The notes under the pieces were generated by a model. It had not been told where the DNA came from and did not search any database. It worked only from the letters and a program-made list of their open reading frames with translations. Shown piece after piece: positions 45,549 through 56,215 of a DNA stretch of 64,000 nt. The stretch is from Cephalotus follicularis. Taxonomy: Eukaryota > Streptophyta > Magnoliopsida > Oxalidales > Cephalotaceae. Position numbers and translations under genes: made by a program. Each line of letters begins with the position of its first letter. Position 1 is the first letter of the stretch. Location of the stretch: NCBI GenBank assembly GCA_001972305.1, contig BDDD01000313.1, forward strand, positions 1 through 64,000. Direction: 5' to 3'.

Positions 45549-46260
45549 TTGCAGAGGGACAATACCACTCTAACATTTGTCTAGCACTAACATTCATCAC
45601 TAACATAACATATATAACAATTCACAGTACAAGTGAAAACACTGAGTAGGAAGTAGATCCTACCTCAAATCCGACGAGGTTGTTGCACAATCCCCTTTTG
45701 CTCAGCTCCTCTTCTTCCATTGCTTCTTCTTCATTTGCTCACTGGGCCGTTCCTTTCTTGGCTCTTCCTTTCCAAAACAGCAGCAGCAACAGCAGCCCCA
45801 ACCTCACTCTCCACTTCTCCATTTATAGCTACCAGTAGAATTCTTTAGAATTCCCTGGAGCATTCTCACCATTTTCCCCATAGAATTGGGCTGAGGACTT
45901 GTGTGTTGGCCCAACACTACCATATTTTCCTCTTTTAATTTCTATTTAGCCCAAGTCATGGCTTCTTCATTTCCTCATAAGATGGCTCAAGGCCAAAAGG
46001 CCCAATAATGAATATTTCAAACCAAATTCTTTATTAATTCAATTTCTACCCCAATACATTTTGGGTCCAAACATTTCAAAGCACAAAGACAATATCGATA
46101 CATTTTAGGCCTAAAAGCTTCTATTATCCATTTATCAATTTGGCCCAGCACCATAAAATATTTTCGAGTCCCATTTTCGATTCCAGTCCAATAATGACAA
46201 TATTACATTTTTGGACCCAATTTCCACTCCTCAATTATTTACAAAATTTCGAGTGTTACA
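45549..46260 (-). mobile_element. Element D third, partial LTR
   Basis: It matches the last 710 bp of the second LTR (about 43510-44218) with scattered differences and ends GAGTGTTACA. TATAT follows at 46261-46265, matching TATAT before the first LTR. The minus-strand TATA box is at 45821. Confidence 0.85.
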
Positions 46261-48959
46261 TATATGATAATAACTAGAGTCGACTCATACGCCTCAGTTG
46301 GCTATATCCTATTACAAGATATTAAGAGACGCCGTAGACTAATCACACCGCTACAGAAGTGTCATGTCCCCGTGCCAGGCCTACGACATGCCTATGGTAC
46401 CTCCATAGGTAGGAAACAATTATATTCTCAGTATTTCAAAAATAATGATTTTACCAAAAATCATTTCCAATTATTGGTTTACTCCAAAACCAATCACATC
46501 ATAAAATTAGCATACTTTCTTATTTGAAAATCGTGTTCATAACAAAATCTGTATCATAAAACTTAACATACTTTCTTAGGTGAAAATAATGCAAAATTTA
46601 TAAAATCAGAAATATTTAATCTCATAAAATATCTGAGTTGAGTTTATTTCCTAAACAGATCAAAATCCAAAACACAACAAAGTTCATAAAACCGAAGGAA
46701 TACATCGAGGGACGAACTATTCGTACTTTATTCTTTAAAGCAAAATAACATTTACTTTAATAAAACCAATAAGAGAGTATCAAGGAAAGAAACATCCGTA
46801 CTTATTCATTAAACAGTAGAACTAAATTTATAAAATCAGAGATGTTCAGCTTTATTTATAATCGTAATAAATCGAATTTATTCAAAACATATCAGAAGCT
46901 CATAATCAAAACGAATATTATTTCAAATAAAAACCGAATGATAGCCGAAAAGGAAGAATCAGTATAAAACTGAATTTATACTCTAATAAAATCGATAAGA
47001 GTGTATCAAGAAACGAAAGATCCGTACCTTCCGTAATCACCAAAATAACCTCAAGAAAAGATCAAATAATCCTTAGGCCGCTCCTCGATTGTTATAATTA
47101 TCTAGAAGAAATAAAATCGTTCGTATAAGGACTCGAAATATATCGCATCATTAAATCAGAAAATTAATGGTATTTAAATCGGACCAAAAACGCCCACTGC
47201 AGGACGAAACAAGATGGACTCCAAACTAGAACAGACATCGGGCTAAAGACTTAGACGCATCAGACCTCAATTTATTTAAGGATGAGTTTCATTTTACTTA
47301 TTCTTTTTCTTCGTTGACCAGAAAAAAAAAGACAAATATTAAGGAAAATCTTTATTGGCCAAGAAGACATCGTTTCTACCAAAGCTAAACCAAACAAAAT
47401 TTTTGGCATCCTCCTTCACGCGTAACACACAACACCCGCGCTCAGCATCATCATTTCGACACCTGGGTTGTATCTTGCTCGCGCAACCCTGAGATACAAC
47501 CCACACACACACCGCACCCATTACACAGCACACACACATTGCCCTTACACGCACAGCACACCCACTGCCCACTAATATAGTACATACACACACGGTGCCC
47601 TCACACACCAATACTGTCTACACCAACTATGCACAACGCACACAACACACACACTGTCTACACTTAACTCACACACACACACACAGAGCCCACAACACCA
47701 CACACAGACTCACAACCCACAACACCACACACTAACTGTCCACGCAACACACACGATGCATTCACTATACACAAACACACTCAGTGCCCACACTACACAA
47801 CACACACAAACACCATGCAAAACACACACAGCACACAACACATGCACACACTGCCTACAATACATACACACGACACACACTGCACACATACACATACCAC
47901 ATGCAACACACACACATCCGCACTGCACACATAAAAAAAAACATTTACTATGCCTTCATGACACACACGCACCACACAGCACACATACACATACATGCGC
48001 ATGAGGGAGAACGCATAACCAGGAGGATTTCAATCATTGAGCATGAACCAAAGTGACATTTTGTGGGTAACAGTGGCGTTTACAAAGCCAATAAAACCGA
48101 CCCTATGAAACTATTTCATAGAGAGAGCTTGAATGATGCAAGGAATACAGACAAACAAATACAAAAACAAAGAAAGACATGAAGGCTATGCTTAAGGAGG
48201 GTGATGGGGTCAAATTCTTGCTTATTCGGGGGTCCATAATGAAACAAAGCAAGAAAACAAACCTGAAGGAAGCCGAACCGTGGGAGAAACGCAAGGAAAA
48301 TTCCGAGGCTTGCAGTGGTTGGTTGGCTCTAAGCGAAAGAGAGAAAGAGAGAGAGACGAAACAAGGGAGACAAGCTGGACAGTGAGCACATGTATGGACT
48401 TGGTTTATATCACAGAAATACGAATCCTTAAGCCAAAACATAGAGGAGCAAACCTAGTAATGGAGAAGTCGTGGGAAGGACGCGAGAAGCTCCAAGCTAT
48501 GCGTCAATGGCGTCTAGGAGCGAGCCAGGCGAGAGAGAGAGAGCTGAAGTAGGAGAGAGATAGGGTGGCCAATGTTTTGAAACAAAACAGTATAGGAGAG
48601 TTATGTGGGAAGTGAGAGAGTTATACGGGAGAGATAGACTTGTAGGAGAGAGACGTGTGGGAGAGGGGGCGCATAAGTGAGAGTTTGAGGGAGTGACGCG
48701 TGGGAGAGAGACTTTCGGGAGAGAGAGATAAGTGAGAGATGGGAGAGAGGCGTGAGAATGATAAATGGCTTTAAATAAAAAATGTTTTCTTTAACCATTT
48801 ATTAAAGATGTTCATTGGTCAAAGTCAGAATTCAATTAGCTCAATCAGAATAAAACAAACCAAAATTTTGGGTAATTCATATCTAAAAAAAATAGGCAGC
48901 CCACAAAATAAAATTAAAAATGTCCAAATTAAAATAAATTTTTGGGTAATTCATATCTA
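46261..48959 (-). mobile_element. LTR 'C', right part
   Basis: It resumes LTR C after element D. The AGATCCGTACCTTCCGTAATC segment near 47024 parallels AAATCCGTACCTTACGTAATT at 31063 in LTR B, confirming that B and C are related. Bases 47470-48000 are a long impure CA-rich microsatellite, and 48535-48760 is GAGAGA-rich. The segment 48180-48330 resembles 49480-49610. The expected LTR end is not reached: the match stops about 35 bp short near 48959. Confidence 0.6.
47470..48000. repeat. CA-rich microsatellite tract in LTR C
   Basis: Long impure ACAC-rich stretch (CACACACTG, CACACACAC, CAACACAC). Open frames through it on both strands (His/Thr-rich and Cys/Val-rich) are artefacts of the repeat. 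Confidence 0.85.
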
Positions 48960-50135
48960 AAACACATCACACATACATTCACAATTAGACTACCCACAGC
49001 GACACAACACAGACGCATTCACTGCACACACACACACTGTCCACACTACACCGTCCACACTACACTACACACACACACTAACACAGCACATACAACATAG
49101 CACTCATACACACACAAAGCATGCAACAACACTCACAGTTCGATTGCTCACAAGACACCACACAAACACTCCTCGACATTTCACATGCTACCAGGGACAT
49201 ACACCGAGCAACATCAAGCAGCGGCGGAGATATTTAACCAAGATGAAGGTTCCTGGCCTACCTCGTCGGCGCCTGAAGCCACACTGGTGATACTCTGTAC
49301 TGGGAAACCCAAAACGTACCCAGCGCAGCAAAGGAGTGTAGCGAACACATCCCATAAAAGGAAAACCGATCAAGCCACAGTGGCGTTCAACAACTAGAGA
49401 ACCAAGCTAGATTAGCATAACTTACAAATATAATGCCCGACTGTTGAATGAACATAGCAGTACAAAAAGGAAAAACATGCAGGTGATGGTTAAGCTTAAA
49501 GGGAGGGACGAAAATCAATCCCTTGCATGTTCAGTGGTCCATACTAAAGCAAAGCCAGAAAACCAACCTGAATGACGCCGAACCGTGGGAGAAAATGCAA
49601 GAAATTCCTCCGGAGCTATGCAGCTATGGCGTCTAGATGAAGAAAAGAGATGAGAGGAAGAAGAGAGATAAAAGAAGTTGGTTGGTGGCAGTTTAACAAA
49701 CAAAACGTGTGTGAGAGAGAGATAAGAACAAGAGAGATAGGAAAGTGAGAGATTTTTTTGGGAGAGATAACGAAATAAAGAGAGATTATAGGAAATAAAA
49801 AGGGAGAGGGGGTTGACTCGGGAGAGAGTAAGTGAGAGACGGGAGAGAAAGGGAAAAGATAGGGAGCGAAGGAGAGAGAAATGGTGGTTGATTTTAAAAA
49901 GGATTTTTGGTATTTTTAAAATAATAAAAGAATAAGAATTGTTTTAAAAATAATTTTTATACATATAAGTACACACATACTAACAAACATCCAATGGCTT
50001 GAGGCTAGAATCAATTTAGCCCGGCCAAGGACAAAACTAAAATGGTATTTCACATACCAAAATAAATAAGCAGACCACACAAAAAAAATAGCTTAAAGAT
50101 GCCAGAAAAATTTTATACAGAAAATGGGGTATTAC
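48960..50135 (-). mobile_element. Element B left LTR, second part (inferred)
   Basis: It begins near a CA-rich tract (48960-49160), carries GAGAGA-rich sequence at 49690-49880 and ends GGGGTATTACA at 50135, the inverted counterpart of the TGTAATACCCC start of the right B LTR. The junction with LTR C near 48960 is approximate because the two LTRs are related. Confidence 0.6.
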
Positions 50136-51708
50136 ATCTCCACCCCCTTAAAAAAAGATTTCGTCCCGAAATCTAAAACCACTACTAACAAGGATCACAC
50201 AACAGAGATGACACTCCAAGATGCCGAACAAAAGACTAAGTTATCACAGAATGAGCTAATCCATTATCAACAAAATAAAAACCTTACGGTTACCCATAGA
50301 AAGAAAACTCGGAACAGTACTTGGAGCAGCTGCAGCTTGATGAGTCGTCAAGGAAAACACTCTGCCTCCTACTCGCTGACCATAATCATCAACACGTCCT
50401 CCTCTAGCTTTAGCACGAGGGTCAGTACAATCCTTGGCAAAATGGCCCACCTGGCCACACACGAAGCAAGCTCCAGTAACCTTATAACACATGTTGCTAG
50501 GATGCTGCCCTCCACAAGTCTCACATCTGGCAACTGGGATAAGGTTTGGGTTACCCCCGTCTGTCGGTCCGGGACAACCTCTATGATTAGCACCCTGTTG
50601 TTGCTGCTGACCTCCACCCCTGTTCTGATTATTACCTTGCTTTTGTTGCTAGCCACCATGGCCCTCATTCCACTGACCACCCTGGCCTTGATGATTATCT
50701 CTAGATCGCTTCCTTCCTCCTTCTGGTCTGGAAGCATGAAAATCCAACCTCTCCATCTCAATGTTTTTAGCTGCATTGACGACCTCTGCCACATCAACAA
50801 ATCTGTCATTGATCAATTTTCCCCTGAGTCGATAATGCAGCTTCTACTTAAATTTCTCTGCCTGCTAAGCTGCAATCCCTACCGCAGGTCCAACAAAACC
50901 CGCCAATCTCGTAAACCAAGTTAGAAAATCTGTAAATGACTCATCATCCTTCTGTCGGGTATTCACAAACTCCCGAGCATACGCCTCTTTATCAGCAGTT
51001 GGGAAGTACTGCTGATAAAAGACCTCACAGAATCCAACCCAAGACAAAGTATCTATGAACTCCCTACCTTAGGCCACACCGAGAGTCTTCCACCACTGTT
51101 GTGCATCGCCTTCCAACTTATAGGCAGCTAGCTTCACCTTTATACCATCGTCACACGCTAGCACTTCAAAGATCTTCTCCATATGAGCAATCCAAAATTC
51201 AGCATCTACAGGGGTTGATGCTGAACTAAAAGTGTGGGGTCTTTGCTTTTGAAACCTTTCCAACCATATGTATACCAAGATGTCGGGCTGATCCCCAGCT
51301 CTTTCATCAACCCGCACATTCGCCCGCGCATTCTCTTCAGCCTCATTTCTATGTTGCTCCTGACCCTGATTCTGCTGTTGCATGGCTTGAATCACTTGGG
51401 TCACCACCTGAGGTATAGTATGTGCAACAACCTGTCTCACTAACTCCTCCAAAGTGGGCTCATTACGTGCTCCCTCTCGTGCAGCAACTGGTTCAGCTTC
51501 CCGATTAACGTTCCTTGGTCGTCCACGTCCACGTGTCATCTACGAGACAAGGAACCAAAACATGATAAAACGAATAGAAACAGGGACTGAAACAAATGAC
51601 CTATCGAAACGACCATTAAGAAGTAGCCCTAACCCAATTTCTACCCATCTCACAGGTCAACCTAGATAGGCTTTCTAAGGAACGAAACCTAATCTCTGAT
51701 ACCATAAC
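50136..51708 (-). pseudogene. Element B interior: gag only, broken
   Basis: The interior is only about 1570 bp. At its left end TCTCCACCCCCTTAAAAAAA is a reverse polypurine tract; at its right end CTCTGATACCA (51694-51704) is a tRNA-iMet primer-binding site. Between them, on the minus strand, 51539-51069 encodes LEELVRQVVAHTIPQVVTQV, FSSASTPVDAEFWIAHMEKI and AAYKLEGDAQQWWKTL, and 51047-50865 encodes FYQQYFPTADKEAYAREFVN, together the gag core. CFVCGQVGHFAKDC at about 50440-50475 is a zinc knuckle. Frameshifts at about 51060 and 50850 split it. No protease, RT or integrase is present, so this is a pol-less deletion derivative. Confidence 0.85.
51694..51704 (-). other. Primer-binding site of element B (tRNA-iMet type)
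   Basis: CTCTGATACCA, reverse complement of TGGTATCAGAG, four bases from the right LTR start at 51709. Confidence 0.85.
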
Positions 51709-51872
51709 TGTAATACCCCTGGTCGGGGACGGGGATGTCACATCTAACTAATCTTACGAAATCATATTAAGATAAACTTATCTCTTATTCATAGCATTAA
51801 AATAAAAAAAATCCAGAAAGAATATCATATCTCAAATGTTGTTTAAAAAACCCTAAATAATCCCTAAAGGTC
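51709..51872 (-). mobile_element. Element B right LTR, truncated to 164 bp
   Basis: TGTAATACCCCTGGTCGGGG and the following bases match 30315-30483 closely. The match stops at AAAGGTC (51872), where Athila coding sequence begins. GTC can belong to either side, a small overlap at the junction. Confidence 0.85.
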
Positions 51873-51920
51873 AATGAGCAACGTCTGAAACCCTATGTGG
51901 ATGGAATTACTGAAGAATAG
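51870..51920 (+). pseudogene. Athila-like polyprotein C-terminal tail
   Basis: The frame reads VNEQRLKPYVDGITEE and a stop. This is the usual tail of Athila/Tat pol (VNG.RLKPY). All upstream RT, RNase H and integrase sequence is absent. Confidence 0.7.
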
Positions 51921-52547
51921 ATCATTGAGTCTGTTGACTTGGTTGATCCTGTCTACACTTCTCTTTGATATCCACATCAACTGCGTCTAGCTAAAGACGT
52001 TAAAACCTAGCGCTTAGTGGGAGGCAACCCACTGTTTTACTTTTGTACCTCGTTTCTTTTATTTTGTTTTTCATTGTTTTTTTGTAGGTAAATTAAGTGC
52101 AGATCGATAGTTGTTAGAGTTTCTGGCTGCACCAATGAAAGAGGCCGTGGACTTGCCTATTTATTTCAAGCTCCATGATCTTATCCGGTAAACCCTACCC
52201 CATCGTTTTTTTATTTATTTGCATTGTTTCATCTATTTTTGCTCATTTATTATTATTTTTATAGTGGTGTTTCATTGCATTGAGGACAATGCACAGTTTT
52301 AAGTATAGGGGGTTTAGTACCAAAGTTCATCTTAATTTTGAAAATAGGAGTAAATGTAGATATGCTTGAAGATAATAGAAAACCCCATAGGAGAAATAAT
52401 AAAAATTTTGTGTTCAAGGAAAAGAAAAGGAATACATCTCAAGGTTGAGTTTGTGCGAAAAATAAATGAATGAATGAAAGACCGTTCTTGTATGTTTTCA
52501 AAGTTTCATTGATCATTAGTGAGGAGAGGGCAATGAATGGATGTGTG

Positions 52548-52603
<56 letters not shown>

Positions 52604-53375
52604 GAAAAGAAAATGAGAGAAAGAAAGAGAAAGAATAAAGCATATTTTACCTCTTTGAATTCAGTCTTGGTTTGTAGCCTATTTGATTCGAGTAATTAAG
52701 CCTTAGGAGTGTTTTATACTTAGTTCCTTAAAGCCAACTGGTTCGAGAGTAACTGGTCGAAAGCTCGCTACATGGATCTTATAGAAAGTTTAAGAGATCA
52801 AGACATTGCATGAATTTAAATTGGTAAAATCTGAAGCTACTTAGTAATTTGAGTGTCTGGTGTTTGCTCCATCCATGTCATTCAAACCAACGGTAGTGGA
52901 GGAATGAGCTCAATAATGATTAAAAAAAAGATGTGTGTAAGTGCTAAAATTCTTTGTCCGAATCCGAACTAGGATTTTATGTTACTAAGAATGCATATAT
53001 TGATTGGTAAAATGTGTAAAAAAACAGAAAAATGTAGTGATAGCTCCTTAATTGAGATGTGTTTTGATCCTAGAACTTGGAACGAGATAATAAAATTCAA
53101 GTATGGGGGTGTTCTATGAATTTTTAAGTAGAGATACATTTTGTCTGTTGTCAAAGTTTTGATGAACTGAATTTTGTGTGTTTATTCATTGGAAAGCACT
53201 CACGAGACAAAACTCATCCACTAGGGTCACCTAGGGGTTTAAAGGCTTATTGTATCTGCTAAATGCAATCGTGATTCTACAAAAATGAGTTAGGTTTTTT
53301 TTATGTTTTCTGTTTTTGTTTTAGCTTTCCATTTTGTTTGCTTGACGACAAGCAAAGTCCAAGTACGGGGGTATT
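51921..53375 (+). mobile_element. Athila-like 3' untranslated region and polypurine tract
   Basis: It contains CGCTTAGTGGGAGGCAACCC (52011-52030) and GAGGACAATGCACAGTTTTA followed by AGGGGGTTTAG (52281-52316), both typical after Athila/Tat pol. A (TG)n tract lies at 52558-52602. The polypurine tract AAGTACGGGGGTATT ends at 53375 directly before the 3' LTR. No env-like frame is recognisable. Confidence 0.75.
52558..52602. repeat. (TG)n microsatellite
   Basis: About 22 uninterrupted TG units preceded by ATATATATATA. Confidence 0.95.
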
Positions 53376-55341
53376 TGTTGAGTATAAAAATGTATTCTTT
53401 TTAATGAGTTAATTGTTATATTTTTATGTTTGGATCAGATTACTTGGGTTGTTTTTAATTAATTTGCAGATACAAGTGAGAAACGAACAAAGCGCAGCAA
53501 AATTGACTTGAAATGCACAAATTACAGTTAAAAGCGTCGACAGGATAAGTTAAAGCATCGACGCCTATATTTAAAGCACTGACGGTACATTAGAAGTGTC
53601 GAACCTTAGCTTCTCTACGCGTTTTATCGTGGCCTCCTCTGACTTTGTATTCTGGTGCTCGGGAATTTGATTGTTTGGCATGTATGGTCTAGAAGATTGA
53701 TGTTGTTATGCTCCTCAAGGTCTGCTCGAATTATCTGCTCTGCTCGATACAATTACATTCTAGTCGGAATTTCATAGTCTGGCATTATGTCCTCTGCTCG
53801 ACAACGTATTTGGCTGGTTTGGTTTCATGCTCTGCTCATAACGCATGCTCGACAGCTCGGCATCTCAGCTATTTCAAGTATGGTCGGATGCTCTGTCGTT
53901 GCTCCTCGGCTCAATGCTTGGTTGGTTCACTTCATGTACTGCTCGGATTCTTTTCTCTGCTCGGCTATTGCACGTCTGGTCTGATACTTTACTTTCATCA
54001 TGTTTGGTCGGATTAATGTTTCATAGTCTGCTCGGATATGCATGGTCTGACTTTGTTATGCTTTGCTCATCTCAGCATCTCGGCTCTTTTCATTTATGGT
54101 CTGGTAGTCGAGTATCAATTAGTTTGTGCACATCTCTGGTAACTTGGCATCTCGGTAGCTCGGCATCTCTGCTCAACAAGTTTGGTTTGATCAATTGTCA
54201 TATTTACTTGGTTAACTTGGTCTGGTATGATAATCGACATTTCAAGCTCTGACAGTTTGATATTTCAAGTCAGTATTTCAAGCTCTGCTCGGCAAGTGCA
54301 ATTTAAAGTCTGAATTAATGTTTAAAGCGCCATCGCTTTGCTTAAACCATTGCCGCCCAAGTACTTAAGCGCCAAATGTTTGTTCGAGTATAAATGTTAT
54401 AAGCGGCAACGTTTTCTTCAAAAGCTTTAACGCTAAAGCATTAAACCGTCGACGCTTGCGACATATCAGGCAACATAATTGAAAAGTTTTTACAGTTTGA
54501 TTCAAATTGTGATAGGTTAGATTTTTTTTTCCGTTTTTCTTGGGGAATTTGAGTATAAAAAGAAAGAGAAGTCAAGTCAATAGGAGGCAGTTCTGTTTTT
54601 GGAGTTAAAATGTCGACTGCTGGATGATGAAAAACGAATTGAAGAAGAAGATTATTGCTATCATCATCATGACCGGCTAAGTATTTTAATCCCTGGATGT
54701 AGATGAACTCATGTGTTATATATATATATATATTAAGGTCTGGTTTTCTGGTTTAATACCATGTTTGTAAGACACTCTTTTCTTGTTAATGTATGTGGAA
54801 CATTGATGAGAAGGACTTTTAATGATATAAAATCTGTTTTGATGTTTTAGTGCTTATATCTCTAATTCATTTACATCATGCAATGATTCTTAATCTTTTT
54901 ATGTGATTGCACCAAAGACATCCTTTAACTAATCAATCTTTTGATAGTATCAAGATTTGATAAGATAGACTGTATCTAGGCAAAATCATTATTTTCTGTG
55001 ATGTTAAATTAAGCCAGAATTTATGCCATGAACTTGAGTATATATATATGCATGGGGGATTCTCACATCCAAGGGACTGTTTTCTCATATCAATTTCATA
55101 TTTATTTTGTCGTATTGCATTAGATATTTAATTCGAATTGTTCACTTTCTCATTAAAGTAATTTAATTCAAATCAATTCTCTTTTAAAGTTATTTCATTT
55201 AGTGTTCGTTATTTATGTTTAGTTGCACGTTAAGTTCATTCATATTGCATATTATCACAGCTCTTCGTGGGAACGATCCTACTTTCCATTGTGCTAATTG
55301 TTAGATTAGGATAATTTTGAATTGGTTCAATGACACGAACA
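53376..55341 (+). mobile_element. Athila-like element, 3' LTR
   Basis: It begins TGTTGAGTATAAAAATG after the polypurine tract and ends near CACGAACA. The first 1100 bp resemble the 5' LTR at 17380, including AATTGTTATATTTTTATG, GCGTCGAC clusters (53530-53600, 54320-54460) and CTCGGCATCTCAGC. The last 860 bp do not resemble it. ATTA follows at 55342-55345, as AATTA precedes the 5' LTR (17375-17379). A TATA-like box lies at 54554 and a TATATATA tract at about 54717-54734. Confidence 0.7.
54554..54560 (+). promoter_or_regulatory. Probable TATA box of the Athila-like 3' LTR
   Basis: TATAAAA in GAGTATAAAAAGAAAG, in the same relative place as the box of the 5' LTR, downstream of the last palindrome cluster. 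Confidence 0.45.
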
Positions 55342-55763
55342 ATTACCTACATAGTCATGTTTGGCTGACCCATTCTCGAAATGGGCACAACATTTTAGGG
55401 ACGAGTGTTTAGGACGCCTCGACGTGAGGTGGAACGGTTTGCAGAGCGGGATTTCTTATTGCAATGTCGTTTCCTTTATCTACCTTGTTGTATAAGAGAC
55501 TTGTTGTATAAGAGATGTGTTGTTGTTCAGTTGTATTGATCTGCCAGCTTGTGGCAGTGCTTAAGATATTTATGATGTTTTTATGGATATCGCTGGGTTC
55601 ATCTAATTAAGTTTTGAATTGTTGTTTCCGCATGCATGATTGTATATTATAGTTTTAAATTTATAACATAATTTGGGTAATATGCTATATATAAAGACGA
55701 ATCGTATGGACGAACCTGCCACGTGTCGGGCCGTGGGGTTCTTCCGTGGTTCTGGGCATGACA
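55342..55763 (+). mobile_element. LTR remnant 'H', right part
   Basis: Continuation of the LTR whose left tip is at 17351. It contains GACCCATTCTCGAAATGGGC and GATCTGCCAGCTTGTGGCAG, and ends GGGCATGACA, the inverted form of TGTCATGACC with one mismatch. It is the 3' part of a gypsy-type LTR by these signs. GATCT follows, which does not match the left flank, so the outer junction is not confirmed. Confidence 0.45.
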
Positions 55764-56100
55764 GATCTTTTTCTACTTTTGCAGATGCAATTTGCTTACT
55801 ATAATGTAATTTGCTTACTAATGCAATTTTCAATGTTATACCGACTATGTATTATTGATGATTTGTTACTGTGTTGAATGAATTGATGCAGTTGCTGGTG
55901 TTGTGTTATGTAATTGGATTATTAGAGTAGTATTTTATGTACTTAGATGGAGAATTAAGTATTAGATTTTTAGTTTGAAAGATTTTGTATTTTTTATTGA
56001 AAATTTTTAATTTTAATTAAAACAGTTCAAAATGCGTTTTTACCCGAAATAACTGAAAACCGAACTTCGAGTGCAGTTTGGTTTCGGTTCCATAAAATTT
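55764..56100. other. AT-rich intergenic sequence
   Basis: No gene or element recognised. It opens with two short direct repeats of AATTTGCTTACT (55788 and 55809). Otherwise it is simple AT-rich sequence. Confidence 0.6.
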
Positions 56101-56215
56101 CACCATAAACCTTAAACTTTAAACCCTAAACCCCTAACCCTTGAACCTAGAACCCATAACCCTGAACCCCTAACCCCTTAACCCCAAAACCTAAACTCTA
56201 AACCCTAAACCCTAA
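56101..56215. repeat. Degenerate telomere-type tract, CCCTAAA orientation
   Basis: About 115 bp of CCCTAAA, CCCTAACC, CCTTAAC and CCCTGAAC variants, about 1.1 kb upstream of the UBP26 transcript. It has the same orientation as bases 1-146 and is opposite to the satellite at 13034-17350. Confidence 0.88.

Noticed and set aside
47710-48056. His/Thr-rich and Cys/Val-rich open frames
   Set aside because: They lie in a CA-rich microsatellite and exist on both strands for that reason.
49185-49397. A 70-codon open frame that could be a small gene
   Set aside because: It lies in an LTR, has no domain and no splice or promoter context.
50124-50924. A 266-codon plus-strand open frame
   Set aside because: It is the antisense shadow of the minus-strand gag of element B, where the zinc knuckle is seen.
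17351-55763. A target-site duplication for LTR remnant H
   Set aside because: Left TTTTG and right GATCT do not match, and the satellite does not resume at 55764, so I did not claim one.
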